From positions 1-64,000 of the forward strand of contig JANXBU010000002.1 in NCBI GenBank assembly GCA_025060505.1: a stretch of DNA of 64,000 nt, written 5' to 3'. The position numbers and the translations under genes were made by a program. The stretch is from Candidatus Calescibacterium sp. GTDB lineage: Bacteria > Calescibacteriota > Calescibacteriia > Calescibacteriales > Calescibacteriaceae. The notes below the pieces were generated by a model. That model was not told where the DNA came from. It ran no database searches and saw nothing but the letters and a program-made list of their open reading frames with translations. Shown here in pieces: positions 25,788 through 34,635 of the stretch. The first letter of the stretch is position 1; the number at the start of each line of letters is the position of its first letter.

Positions 25788-28493
25788 TCAGTAAATCTCC
25801 CAAGTCAATATATCAGATAGTTCAAACATAAATGAGACCTCACCTTTTTCTGACATCTCAAAAGAAACTTGTTTTCCATTAACTCTGACCTCTTTTGGAG
25901 TTTTGCTTGTTCTTACAGAAATCTTGATCTTTTCCCCAGTACCCTTTGCCTTATAGTATCCTTGTATTTTATCAGAAACATACTTTACCCCAAAATAAGG
26001 GAGTTTCAAATTAAAATCAGAAGGTATTTTGGGAGAAATTCTAATTCCTTCGCTATTTGCTTCAATCCCCGCAATTTTCACAAGCGCAAGTATTGGATTT
26101 GCGTGAGAATTGACATTCATAACAGGAAAATCTGCCAATGATGTTGCGTACTGTGCCGCCGCTTCCCCCGGTCTTGAACTATTTGGAGAATTGTATGAAT
26201 CCGGACCAGACCATATACCATACCATATATTCGGATAAAGCTCAGCATGATTTGCGAGAGTATTCTTCTTAAATGACTCCCAAGCCAAATTTTTATCATA
26301 AAGAGAATATGCCCACGTCAGAAGAGAATTTATAGCAGGCCATATACCACCATTCACATCTGTTCCGAGTAAAAGTCCGGTTCTCTTTTCAACTTCATCA
26401 CTCGGTGGATAAACTATCATTGCTCCAAGAGGTGTTTCAAGGTATGATCTTATAGAGCCTATTAATGTTCTCATCCTGTCTCCTTGTAAAGATGCAATCA
26501 GAGCCCAAACCTGTGGTTCAAGAAAAATTCTGTCATCTCCAAGTGGTTTTCCGTTTCCCTCCATTCCTCTCAAATACCATTTACCATTCCACGTGTTTTC
26601 AAAAGCAGACCTAAGCTCAGAAGTCTTCTTGAGTATTTCATCTGCAAAGGAATGATCAAACCTTCTAACCATATCAGCGACCTTCGGTAATATTGCGATA
26701 GCAAAAGCTGTATTAAAGCCAGATTCTCCGTTCTCCTCCAAAGATTCAATATTGTGAGCGAAGAATCTTATACCATCGCTCCAATCACCTGTTCTGAACT
26801 TTATAAGTCCATTCTCACCAACACCAACGACATCAAATAGGTGTCTGAAAGAAAGTTTTATATGATCCAATACCGTTGAATTTTCATCCGCATCTGAATC
26901 ATAAAACGGAACTTTTTCTTTCAGAAAATCAAAATCTCTTGAAGAAAAAACATACTCCACAATAGCCCAAAGGAAAAATATATCAAGATCGGAAGGTCTC
27001 ACAAGATCTATTCTTGCAGGTACAACATCTCCATAATTTGCGTACGGTATCTCACCATTTTTATATGTACTCATCATAATGAATTTCAGAATCTCTTTAG
27101 AGAGTTTTGGATCTATATAGTTGAGCGAAACAGAAAATATACAGTAATCTCTTGGAGCTCCGTCGTACCCGTGCATAAACAAATATGAACCTCCTTGACT
27201 GACTACATGAAGGTCAAAATATTTTCTGTAATAAGATGAGCTCAAAATATAGTATGAATGCCAAGCAATTTCTCTTTGAAGGTATGAATCAGATGGAGTG
27301 GCAAAATACGCTAATCTTTCCTTCCAAGAATCTATAACTTCCTCGAGTGCGTTGTTCTCTGCATACTTTTGAGGAATAAACAGATTATCTACATTATAGG
27401 TGTAGCCATAAGCATACCGCATATTTATAGCTTTGCGTGGCTCAACAACAATCTTCCTCTTATGTATAAGAGCTAATTTCTGCCCTAAACCCTCTACATT
27501 ACTCAGTTCTTCGTTAAGTTTTTCGTATGAAGTAGAAGGTATTTTTGGATCGCCGTTCTGAAAAAATTCCCTCTGATCAAATATATAACCATGATTCTCT
27601 ATATTATCGTTCCATTGATCAAGGTAGGTCAAAAACACATAAGGAGGATTTTTATCATATTCTACTGGGAAGCCATCTGTAATGGGTTTTTTGGAATAGG
27701 TTCTTACAACAGCTAAATTCTCAACAACATAAGCTTCCTGCAAGAAATTCTCATTGTATTTCTTTCTCTTTTCCTCATTTTGTTTCGGGATAGATTTATC
27801 GAGCAGCCCAGATGTAATCAGAAAAGGTATAATGTGATGAAAATTTACATCCCAGTATTCATAATACGATATCTCTACCGGAGTTTTGCCAATATTTTCT
27901 ATCTTTATATCGGTTAATATTATGGGAATATCTTCATCCGGAGTATAAACGTATCTTGATACTATAATGTTGTCATACTCTATTTCCGAGAAGAAATAAT
28001 TTATGCCAAATATCCTTGTAGTTTTTGAATTCTTTGGCCTGTATTTGTAAGCTGTTGACCAGATTTTTTCTCCATTTTCTATAAAAGAGAAACCTCCTCC
28101 AAGATTGAGTTCATCTTCATCGTAATAATTTATCCATTTGAATCCACCTTCCTGTGTGAACAGCTGAACATATCCATAGTTGTATGCAGTTGCGGATATT
28201 CTTAAATTACCTATCTGGTGCCAGTGTTCCCTTCTTTCTTTCTGTTCTGAATTCCACCAAAGGGCTATATCTTCTTTTTCCTGAGAAAGAGTATATTCAT
28301 AAGCAGGAAGACCGAATTCATCAACAATCCATCTACCAAACTTACCGCTTCCATAAGAACAATCATGAAATCTCTCCGGAACATTTAAATCTCCATTCTT
28401 ACATATTCCCGAATACTTTTCGTAAGCTGAGCAGGATAGAAAAAATACAAAAAACAGTAATACTATTTCGTCTGATGATTTCATTTTTATCAT
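25788..28493 (-). CDS. Exported GH94/GH36-like glycoside hydrolase or phosphorylase, lipoprotein
   Basis: A 901-residue protein with a lipoprotein signal (lipobox FLSC, Cys21). The N-terminal half has the beta-sandwich of GH94-type enzymes (ALWWNSEQ, FSEIEYDNIIVSRYVYTP, EISYYEYWDV). The second half is an (alpha/alpha)6 barrel with GDWSDG near residue 570, aligning with the catalytic Asp segment GDWND of GH94 phosphorylases, and WYLRG, GTDVNGGIWPA, SRPGEAA. Known relatives (cellobiose, chitobiose and cyclic glucan phosphorylases) are usually cytoplasmic, so an outer-membrane or periplasmic lipoprotein is unusual. The substrate is unknown. Confidence 0.8.
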   Translation of the reverse strand: MIKMKSSDEIVLLFFVFFLSCSAYEKYSGICKNGDLNVPERFHDCSYGSGKFGRWIVDEFGLPAYEYTLSQEKEDIALWWNSEQKERREHWHQIGNLRISATAYNYGYVQLFTQEGGFKWINYYDEDELNLGGGFSFIENGEKIWSTAYKYRPKNSKTTRIFGINYFFSEIEYDNIIVSRYVYTPDEDIPIILTDIKIENIGKTPVEISYYEYWDVNFHHIIPFLITSGLLDKSIPKQNEEKRKKYNENFLQEAYVVENLAVVRTYSKKPITDGFPVEYDKNPPYVFLTYLDQWNDNIENHGYIFDQREFFQNGDPKIPSTSYEKLNEELSNVEGLGQKLALIHKRKIVVEPRKAINMRYAYGYTYNVDNLFIPQKYAENNALEEVIDSWKERLAYFATPSDSYLQREIAWHSYYILSSSYYRKYFDLHVVSQGGSYLFMHGYDGAPRDYCIFSVSLNYIDPKLSKEILKFIMMSTYKNGEIPYANYGDVVPARIDLVRPSDLDIFFLWAIVEYVFSSRDFDFLKEKVPFYDSDADENSTVLDHIKLSFRHLFDVVGVGENGLIKFRTGDWSDGIRFFAHNIESLEENGESGFNTAFAIAILPKVADMVRRFDHSFADEILKKTSELRSAFENTWNGKWYLRGMEGNGKPLGDDRIFLEPQVWALIASLQGDRMRTLIGSIRSYLETPLGAMIVYPPSDEVEKRTGLLLGTDVNGGIWPAINSLLTWAYSLYDKNLAWESFKKNTLANHAELYPNIWYGIWSGPDSYNSPNSSRPGEAAAQYATSLADFPVMNVNSHANPILALVKIAGIEANSEGIRISPKIPSDFNLKLPYFGVKYVSDKIQGYYKAKGTGEKIKISVRTSKTPKEVRVNGKQVSFEMSEKGEVSFMFELSDILTWEIY

Positions 28494-28584
28494 AGTAAAT
28501 CAATTTTAATTTATCAGATCAATTTTTTATTTTCCAAACTCAAGCATCTATATTTCACAAATTGGATCTTTGAAAAAAGAGTCT

Positions 28585-28622
28585 CAACAAAACAAATTAC
28601 GAAGTTCAACAAAATAAATTAC
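28585..28622. repeat. Direct repeat upstream of the glycoside hydrolase gene
   Basis: Two 16-nt copies, CAACAAAACAAATTAC (28585-28600) and CAACAAAATAAATTAC (28607-28622), differ at one base and are two helical turns apart (22-nt period). They sit 92-130 bp upstream of the hydrolase start. This suggests a regulator-binding pair, but no regulator gene adjoins. Confidence 0.45.
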
Positions 28623-28691
28623 AATAAACTCAAGACTATAAATATATCCTTCGTACAGATATATAGCTTAAAATCGAACCTTTACAAAAAA

Positions 28692-29351
28692 CTATGCATC
28701 AACAATCAGAATCATAAATGTATTGCTCATTGCATGAAATATAACAGCAGGTAATATACTCCCATATCTTTCTCTAATAAATCCGAAAACCAATCCGGGA
28801 AAGAAAGTAAGAAACCTTATTATTGTTATATCTTGTGGCAGATGTATAAGCATAAAAAGTATTGAAGAGATTAAAAGTCCCCAACCAAATCTTGTTCCAA
28901 GTAATACAAAACTTTTACCAAAAAATAAATTCATTCGTCCTTGAATAAATCCTCTGAAGAAAATTTCTTCTGGTATAGCGACACCGAAGAGAAAAATCAA
29001 AAACCACTTGATTGCATCTAAATCTGGGAACTTTGGAGATATATTCACTACATATGGAATTTTTATATCTCCTAAAATAAAAAAGAGAAGATAAATTGCC
29101 AAAAAAACAATAAATGAGACAATAAAAACAAAAATATTATCCTTCAATTTGAATTTCAGCCCAAGAACATCATTTGATCTTTCAATTATAGATGGAATGA
29201 GCAAAAAAAACACAAGAGCCACCGCACCAGAAAGATCCCACCTCCCGAAAATCCTCAATAAAAAAAGTGATATAATAGAAATCAACCATATAATCAGCGG
29301 TATTATAACGCAAGAGAAAAAGTTTCCAGCTCTACTCTGATTTTGGTTCAT
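28692..29351 (-). CDS. CPBP-family intramembrane (CAAX-type) protease
   Basis: A 219-residue polytopic protein with about six helices. All three ABI/CPBP motifs are visible: PEEIFFRG (Glu-Glu...Arg), FMLIH, and IFHAMSN (His...Asn), forming a metal-dependent intramembrane active site. The family processes prenylated or hydrophobic peptides, or modulates envelope signalling; the target is unknown. It lies upstream of the glycoside hydrolase on the same strand but 198 bp away. Confidence 0.88.
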   Translation of the reverse strand: MNQNQSRAGNFFSCVIIPLIIWLISIISLFLLRIFGRWDLSGAVALVFFLLIPSIIERSNDVLGLKFKLKDNIFVFIVSFIVFLAIYLLFFILGDIKIPYVVNISPKFPDLDAIKWFLIFLFGVAIPEEIFFRGFIQGRMNLFFGKSFVLLGTRFGWGLLISSILFMLIHLPQDITIIRFLTFFPGLVFGFIRERYGSILPAVIFHAMSNTFMILIVDA

Positions 29352-29402
29352 CTTTAAGAATTATCTGTATGAGTATTACTTGTTCTATGTTTGCAGATCT
29401 GA

Positions 29403-29852
29403 TTACTTTGCGATTTTTTCGAGAACCTCTAGTATCTGTTTGTGATGATTATTTACATCCACTTTCTCAAATACATAAGCTATTTTTCCTTCCGGAGACA
29501 CAATAAATGTTTTTCTTTGAGCGTTTCCAAAAATACCCTTCACACCAAATTTATTTATTATTTCTCCCTTTTCATCTGCAACAAGTTCATATTCAAGTTT
29601 GTATTTTTCCTTAAATTTTTTTTGCTTTTCTAGTGTATCTTTGCTCACTCCTATTATCTGAACATTGAACTTATTTTTTATTTCTGAGTAACCATCACGA
29701 ACACTGCATACCTCCTTTGTACATCCTGGTGTAAAGGCTTTCGGGTAGAAGAATATAACAGACCATCTTCCCTTCAGAGATTCTGAGCTTATTGTCTGAT
29801 CATTTGTTGCTTTGCCGCTGAACTCCGGAACATTATCTCCAACTTTTGCCAT
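29403..29852 (-). CDS. Thioredoxin-dependent peroxiredoxin, Bcp/PrxQ type
   Basis: A 149-residue peroxiredoxin reducing hydroperoxides in the cytoplasm. The peroxidatic Cys44 (FTPGCTKE) and resolving Cys49 five residues on are the intramolecular pair of the PrxQ class; the thioredoxin at 0.5 kb is a plausible reductant. The open frame extends 46 codons further upstream, but that stretch is unlike the family and would cross into the divergent gene, so the ATG at 29852 (MAKVGDNVPEF) is chosen. Only 55 bp separate it from the divergent NrdJ-like gene. Confidence 0.93.
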   Translation of the reverse strand: MAKVGDNVPEFSGKATNDQTISSESLKGRWSVIFFYPKAFTPGCTKEVCSVRDGYSEIKNKFNVQIIGVSKDTLEKQKKFKEKYKLEYELVADEKGEIINKFGVKGIFGNAQRKTFIVSPEGKIAYVFEKVDVNNHHKQILEVLEKIAK

Positions 29853-29907
29853 AATACAAAATTTGTTAAAATATACAAAATGAAAATATTTTTTAAAATT
29901 TTTTCGT

Positions 29908-30516
29908 ATGGGAATGAAAGATTTTGAAAGACCGTTTTCAATGAGAGGTATAACGACAAAGATAAAAACACCGCATGGTTCAATGTTCATAACAATAAAC
30001 TTTTACGAAGGACAGATGAAAGAAGTTTTTGTTGTTGTTTCAAAGCCGGGTTCCGAGCTCAGAGCTTGTGCTGAAGCTTTAGGAAGAGTTATTTCACTTG
30101 CGCTGCAAAAAGGTCTACCACCCGAAGATATACTCGAAACTCTTGAAAACATAAAAACAGAAGAAGTTGCATGGAACAATTTCAATGGACATAGCTTCTC
30201 CGTATCGTCTATTCCAGATGGAATTTCAAAAGCCATAAAATTCGCAACATCTCTCAAATTTACTCCGGATTCGCTTCAAATAGGAAACGAAAAAACAAGC
30301 AAAAATGAAAACGAAATTCAAGAAAAAAAAAACTTAGCAAAAAAAAATGAAACAAATAACAAAAAAAATATCGAAGCAAAATCCAAGAATTCAGATAATA
30401 ATTTAAACCAAAAAGATAAAAAGATGGAGATATGTCCAAACTGTCATAGTTCATCACTTGTTTTTCAGGAAGGTTGTTTTATATGCATGAACTGTGGATA
30501 CACTAAGTGTACCTGA
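29908..30516 (+). CDS. Free-standing C-terminal module of B12-dependent ribonucleotide reductase (TSCPD plus zinc ribbon)
   Basis: A 202-residue protein. Residues 8-110 match the TSCPD domain (RPFSMRGITTKIKTPHGSMF, VVVSKPGSELRACAEALGRVISLALQKGL). A Lys/Asn-rich linker (130-170) leads to CPNC...CxxC and the tail CMNCGYTKCT. In class II ribonucleotide reductase NrdJ this order forms the C-terminus, and the final CxxxxC/CxxC pair shuttles electrons to the active site. Here it stands alone, so the enzyme is probably split, with the catalytic barrel elsewhere; a stand-alone regulatory role is the alternative. Confidence 0.8.
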   Translation: MGMKDFERPFSMRGITTKIKTPHGSMFITINFYEGQMKEVFVVVSKPGSELRACAEALGRVISLALQKGLPPEDILETLENIKTEEVAWNNFNGHSFSVSSIPDGISKAIKFATSLKFTPDSLQIGNEKTSKNENEIQEKKNLAKKNETNNKKNIEAKSKNSDNNLNQKDKKMEICPNCHSSSLVFQEGCFICMNCGYTKCT

Positions 30517-30522
30517 TAAGCA

Positions 30523-31032
30523 ATGATTGAAGCCAAAAGATTTTCTTTATCATTTCTATTTTTTTGTATAGTTATATGCTTCAGCTTCCCTTTCCTTGAT
30601 GTCAAATGTGCCGGTACAAAAACCACAAGCTTTTCAGGATTTGAACTTGCAAAGGGGCTTGAAATAAATAAAACATTCTTGGATTTTTACAACAAAACAA
30701 AAATAAAAAATCCCACAAAGCCAGAAAGAGAAATAAAGGAAAGTGATAAGATAAAACTCAGAGTTGTTATGTGGTCAGCGATTTCTTTTGCTATTTTAGG
30801 AGGTATAATTTCATTCTTCAGTAGATTTTTTCTGAGCTCTTTATTTGGATTTCTATGTACTCTTGGATTGCTAATATTTTGGTATAATATAAGACAAATT
30901 ACGAATTACGGAGAGGAAGCACTTTTGGAGGTACGCTTTGCTCCTGCATTCTGGATAGCCCTGATTCTAAGTATTACTGCTTCTTTGCTGAGCTTATATT
31001 TTTCCCTTAAGCGTAGCCGAGTTCTTTCATAA
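30523..31032 (+). CDS. Membrane protein of unknown function
   Basis: I do not recognise this 169-residue protein. It has an N-terminal signal peptide or anchor (residues 8-30), a hydrophilic segment, then three hydrophobic helices (about 80-160) and a short basic tail. It starts 6 nt after the NrdJ-like gene on the same strand, so they are probably co-transcribed. Its 3' end overlaps the convergent acyl-CoA dehydrogenase by 26 bp. Confidence 0.6.
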   Translation: MIEAKRFSLSFLFFCIVICFSFPFLDVKCAGTKTTSFSGFELAKGLEINKTFLDFYNKTKIKNPTKPEREIKESDKIKLRVVMWSAISFAILGGIISFFSRFFLSSLFGFLCTLGLLIFWYNIRQITNYGEEALLEVRFAPAFWIALILSITASLLSLYFSLKRSRVLS

Positions 31033-32182
31033 GTCTTTTGAATATAACTCTTCTTTGTATTTCATTTGTTCCTTCGCCAATTTCGCCAAGTTTAACATCT
31101 CTGTAAAGCCTTTCTACTTTCGTACCTTTTATATATCCAAGACCTCCAAATATCTGCAGAGCATCTGATGCGTTTTTAGTAGCCCGCTCTGCTATAAAAA
31201 GCTTTGCACAAGATGCCATAGTCCCTGCGTCCTCCATACCTCTGTCATGCATCCAAGCTGACTTCAGTACAATCGCTCTTCCCATATCAACAGTAATCTG
31301 CATATCAACTATTTTGAAGTTCACATCTTCATAAGCTGCAATTGGTTTGCCAAAAGCAATCCGTTCCTTTGAGTATCTTTTACTTTCTTCAAGACAAGCC
31401 GAGGCTATCCCCAGAGAAAAAACAGCAAGTCCAACTCTACCTATATCGAAAACTTTCATAACCTGTTTGAACCCGCTTCCCTCAGCTCCACCTACAACAT
31501 TTTCTGCAGGAACCTTAGCTCTTTCAAGATAAATATCTGAAGTAGGAGAACCCCTCACTCCGAGCTTATCGTATGGATTTCCAATCTGCATACCTTCCGT
31601 ATCTCTTTCCACAATAAACGCTGTGATTCCCTCATGCTTTTTGCTCTGACCGTTTTTCTGAACCCTTGCAAGAACAATAAAAACATCTGCAATAGGTCCA
31701 TTTGTAGCATACATCTTTGTTCCTGTAAGGTAATAATATTTACCCTCTCTTTCTGCCCTTGTTTTGAGTGCTCCAAGGTCTGATCCACAACTTGGTTCTG
31801 TTGCACATAGACATCCTATTTTCTCACCTGAACACAAAGATGGGAGATATTTACTTTTCTGCTCCTCTGTTCCAAACATGTTTATGAAGTTCGCGCACAA
31901 AAGAGTATGAGCTAACGCCGAAAGATAAGTAGATGCACAAGCCTCTGCGAGTTTCTCAGATAGAATAAAATAGTTCACCCAGCTCATACCTCCTCCACCA
32001 TATTTCTGAGGAATCGGAGCACCTAAAAAACCATACTCTCCAAGCATTTTTAGATTTTCTATTATGTCCTCCTTAGTTGGATTTCTATCAAGTTTCTCAG
32101 CTCTCGGCTCTATCTTTTCCTTGCAAAATCTCTCAAACTCCTTTACAAGTATTTTTTCTTCTTCAGATAAGCTAAAATCCAT
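31007..32182 (-). CDS. Acyl-CoA dehydrogenase
   Basis: A 391-residue flavoenzyme that forms the 2,3-enoyl-CoA. The segments CATEPSCGSDLGALKT and YATNGPIADVFIVLARV (FAD/acyl binding), ERIAFGKPIAAYEDVNFKI and FGGLGYIKGTKVERLYRDVK are classical. The catalytic Glu is in GEGTNEIQRRV near the C-terminus, as in short/medium-chain enzymes. With methylmalonyl-CoA mutase it supports acyl-CoA oxidation; the chain length is not predictable. A more divergent paralogue is at 49.7 kb. Confidence 0.95.
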   Translation of the reverse strand: MDFSLSEEEKILVKEFERFCKEKIEPRAEKLDRNPTKEDIIENLKMLGEYGFLGAPIPQKYGGGGMSWVNYFILSEKLAEACASTYLSALAHTLLCANFINMFGTEEQKSKYLPSLCSGEKIGCLCATEPSCGSDLGALKTRAEREGKYYYLTGTKMYATNGPIADVFIVLARVQKNGQSKKHEGITAFIVERDTEGMQIGNPYDKLGVRGSPTSDIYLERAKVPAENVVGGAEGSGFKQVMKVFDIGRVGLAVFSLGIASACLEESKRYSKERIAFGKPIAAYEDVNFKIVDMQITVDMGRAIVLKSAWMHDRGMEDAGTMASCAKLFIAERATKNASDALQIFGGLGYIKGTKVERLYRDVKLGEIGEGTNEIQRRVIFKRLMKELGYA

Positions 32183-32236
32183 ATCTAAAAATTTTTCTTT
32201 CCTGCTTGAAATTCATTATTTTTTTCAGAAATATTT

Positions 32237-32809
32237 TCACTCTTTATTTTTCAGAAGTTTATTCCCCTCCTCTATAACATACCTGTAAAAAACACAACCT
32301 AAAAATACACCAAACACGTTCATCCCTATATCCTTCCACTCAAAATACCTTCTGGGCAAATCAAAAAATTTCTGATACTGAAAAAATAGCTGAATAAGCT
32401 CATCTACAAAACCTATTATTGAACCCAATACAAAAGCGAAAATATATTTTGATATACTCTCCCTCTTGCTTGCAACTATAAGTAGATACGCTAAAAATCC
32501 ATATTGCATAAAGTGTACTCTTTCGGCAGGTATCTCAAGAGTGATCAAAATAAAAACGCCAGAAAAAGACAGAAACAAAAGCCAAAATGCAGTCCTTGGA
32601 TTCTTCAAATATTTTACGGAATTGACAGCTATAAAAGCTATCAAGGTGATAATTAACGTTGATACAAATACACCATAGTATTGCTTAAATATTTTTCTCA
32701 GAAAATCAACTACATAAGGTGCAAAAGGTATTGTAGAGTATACAACAATAACATAAAGAACAACCAATATTGGAGATATTGTTTTGTTTTTTTTCTCAAC
32801 AAGATTCAT
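32237..32809 (-). CDS. VanZ-like membrane protein
   Basis: A 190-residue protein with five hydrophobic segments. The segment GFVDELIQLFF...DLPRRYFEWKDIGMNVFGVFLG matches the VanZ-like pattern (DE-x-Q then D...N-x-G near the C-terminus). VanZ confers low teicoplanin resistance in enterococci, but most relatives have no known role. A TTG 30 nt upstream could also start it; the ATG at 32809 is preferred. Neither has a Shine-Dalgarno. It is divergent from rpmH. Confidence 0.8.
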   Translation of the reverse strand: MNLVEKKNKTISPILVVLYVIVVYSTIPFAPYVVDFLRKIFKQYYGVFVSTLIITLIAFIAVNSVKYLKNPRTAFWLLFLSFSGVFILITLEIPAERVHFMQYGFLAYLLIVASKRESISKYIFAFVLGSIIGFVDELIQLFFQYQKFFDLPRRYFEWKDIGMNVFGVFLGCVFYRYVIEEGNKLLKNKE

Positions 32810-32887
32810 AATCAAAATTTTCGTATTTTCTAAAATCAAAAAGTTTAAAACTTTAATTTTTTGTTTAATTTAGGAGGTTTTTTTGCT

Positions 32888-33055
32888 ATGAAAAGAACAT
32901 ACCAACCACATAAGAAAAGAAGAGCAAGAAACTATGGATTTCTGAGCAGAATGTCTACAAAATCTGGAAGAAAAATCATAAACAGGAGAAGAAGAAAGGG
33001 AAGAAAAAGACTAGCTCCAGGAATATACAATAAATTAAGATTTGTTCCAACATAA
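32888..33055 (+). CDS. rpmH: Ribosomal protein L34
   Basis: A 55-residue L34 of the 50S subunit: [22 protein letters not shown] and the Arg/Lys-rich core are unmistakable. It is about ten residues longer than usual (44-46) because of the tail [12 protein letters not shown] strong TTAGGAGG lies upstream. An in-frame start 27 nt earlier would include the Shine-Dalgarno and is rejected. Usually rnpA follows rpmH; here a gap of 179 bp and rsmA follow instead. Confidence 0.96.
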   Translation: MKRTYQPHKKRRARNYGFLSRMSTKSGRKIINRRRRKGRKRLAPGIYNKLRFVPT

Positions 33056-33234
33056 AAGGATAATCATCGATATAATACATTCATTCCTACAAAAATCACT
33101 TTATTGAAGTTATAGAACTTTGTCTTGCTTCCAGATGTGATGTTTTTATCCATTACTCCATATTTTCAATAGAACAACAAAAAATACTTCTATTTCAGAG
33201 AAATAGAGCTTAAAACATTTACAAATTTTAATGT

Positions 33235-34050
33235 ATGAAAAAAGATCTGGTACTGAAAAATTTTTTGATAGAAAACAAAGAAACAACTGTAAGAAAATCT
33301 CTTGGACAAATAAAGCTTGTAAAAAAAGAATCACTTGAAAAAATAGCATCGTTTGCTGAGAGATCAGATAATGTTGTAGAAGTCGGATCCGGAGAAGGGA
33401 ACTTAACAGAACTTTTGAGCGATAAATCAAATATGGTAATATGTTTCGAAATTGACAGAAGATTAAAAGAAAAAATTTTAAACAAAATAAGCTTTGGCAT
33501 ACTTTTGATAAGGGATTTTCTCAACTTTCCTCTAAATAAATTGAAAGAAGAAACAGAAAACTTTAATTCGGAAATATTTGTAAAAGGAGATATTGAGAGA
33601 ATAAAAAAAGTACTGGCTGAGACAGATAAATTCAAAATAGTCGCGAACATACCATACTACATCTCCTCAAGGTTTATACACAAAATCATAATTGAAGATT
33701 TTCCTCTACTCAAAAGTATTCACATACTTGTACAGAAGGAGTTTGCTCATAAGCTCTGTGCCAAACCCGGATCATATAACTACAGCGCAATATCGGCCAT
33801 AGCAAACCTTTTCTTTGAAACAAAAATAGAGTTTGATGTACCAAGATTTTATTTTAGACCAGTTCCCAAAGTTCATTCCTCATTTATATCACTTAAACCA
33901 AAACAAGTGAAACCAGATATATTAAATAGAAGAAACGAACTCATAGATTTCACTTACAAGTTATTCAAAAGGAGAAAAAAGGTATTTGGAAACAAAAGAG
34001 TATTTCAATTATCACCAGAAGAAATAGCAGATTTTTTCTTTTCCGATTAA
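33235..34050 (+). CDS. rsmA: 16S rRNA dimethyladenosine transferase
   Basis: A 271-residue KsgA/RsmA methylating the two adjacent adenosines near the 3' end of 16S rRNA. The SAM motif VVEVGSGEGNLTELL and catalytic motif IV NIPYYISS are intact. The N-terminal KSLGQNFL signature reads KSLGQIKL, a slight divergence. The C-terminal small domain is short. No Shine-Dalgarno is visible. It follows rpmH and precedes cheY on the same strand. Confidence 0.92.
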   Translation: MKKDLVLKNFLIENKETTVRKSLGQIKLVKKESLEKIASFAERSDNVVEVGSGEGNLTELLSDKSNMVICFEIDRRLKEKILNKISFGILLIRDFLNFPLNKLKEETENFNSEIFVKGDIERIKKVLAETDKFKIVANIPYYISSRFIHKIIIEDFPLLKSIHILVQKEFAHKLCAKPGSYNYSAISAIANLFFETKIEFDVPRFYFRPVPKVHSSFISLKPKQVKPDILNRRNELIDFTYKLFKRRKKVFGNKRVFQLSPEEIADFFFSD

Positions 34051-34078
34051 AATAATTTATTGTATTAACTTCTTAGTG

Positions 34079-34447
34079 ATGAGAATTCTGATAGTAGATG
34101 ATCACGAGCCTATGAGAAAGATAATCAAGAATATATTGAGACAGATTGGACTTGAAGATATGGATGAAGCAATTGATGGACGAGATGCCGTGAAAAAAAT
34201 GAAAGAGAAAAACTTTGACATCGTTTTGCTTGACTGGAACATGCCAGGTATGACTGGTCTTGATGTGCTGAAAATAATTAAAAGTGACCAAAATTTAAAA
34301 AATATTCCTGTTATAATGGTAACAGCAGAATCTTCGAAAGAAAAAATAATTGAGGCAGTAAATTTTGGGGTAACAGATTATATAGTGAAACCATTCACAG
34401 CAGAAGTTCTTAAAAAGAAAATAGAAGAGGTGTCAAAGAAAAAATAG
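34079..34447 (+). CDS. cheY: Chemotaxis response regulator, CheY-like receiver
   Basis: A 122-residue single receiver domain. The acidic pair in IVDDHEP, the phosphoacceptor in LLDWNMPGMTG (Asp56-57 region), VTAES (Thr switch) and the invariant Lys in VKPFTAE are all present, in CheY order and without an output domain. It would bind the flagellar switch after phosphorylation by CheA. A GTG one codon earlier is an alternative start. It fits the flagellin and chemoreceptor in this window. Confidence 0.9.
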   Translation: MRILIVDDHEPMRKIIKNILRQIGLEDMDEAIDGRDAVKKMKEKNFDIVLLDWNMPGMTGLDVLKIIKSDQNLKNIPVIMVTAESSKEKIIEAVNFGVTDYIVKPFTAEVLKKKIEEVSKKK

Positions 34448-34502
34448 AACTAAGAACAGAAAGCAAAACAGACTCATAATTCCGTAATTCCATTTTTGAA
34501 TT

Positions 34503-34532
34503 TTGAGAAGCGAAGAAGTGGAGTCTTATAAT
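34503..34532 (+). promoter_or_regulatory. Promoter for tRNA-Leu and bamD
   Basis: TTGAGA (34503-34508), an 18-nt spacer and a perfect TATAAT (34527-34532) end 10 nt before the tRNA 5' end. No second promoter can fit between the tRNA and bamD, so this one should serve both. Confidence 0.7.
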
Positions 34533-34542
34533 ATAGTCTATA

Positions 34543-34626
34543 GCCGAGGTGGCGGAACTGGCAGACGCGTCGGACTTAGGATCCGATGGGGATTACCCCG
34601 TGCGGGTTCAACTCCCGCCCTCGGCA
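34543..34626 (+). tRNA. tRNA-Leu (TAG)
   Basis: An 84-nt tRNA with a long variable arm, typical of Leu. The acceptor pairs GCCGAGG with CCTCGGC, the anticodon stem is TCGGA/TCCGA around CTTAGGA (anticodon TAG), and the T arm is GCGGG-TTCAACT-CCCGC. The discriminator is A and CCA is not encoded. bamD begins 9 nt later. Confidence 0.95.
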
Positions 34627-34635
34627 CGAAGCAAA

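Noticed and set aside
33056-33234. Gap after rpmH checked for rnpA, rnpB or other RNA
   Set aside because: No open frame or recognisable RNA structure was seen.
34549-34635. Open frame running through tRNA-Leu into bamD (MAELADASDLGS...)
   Set aside because: This is the well-known translation of a tRNA-Leu gene, not protein. The bamD start is the TTG at 34636.
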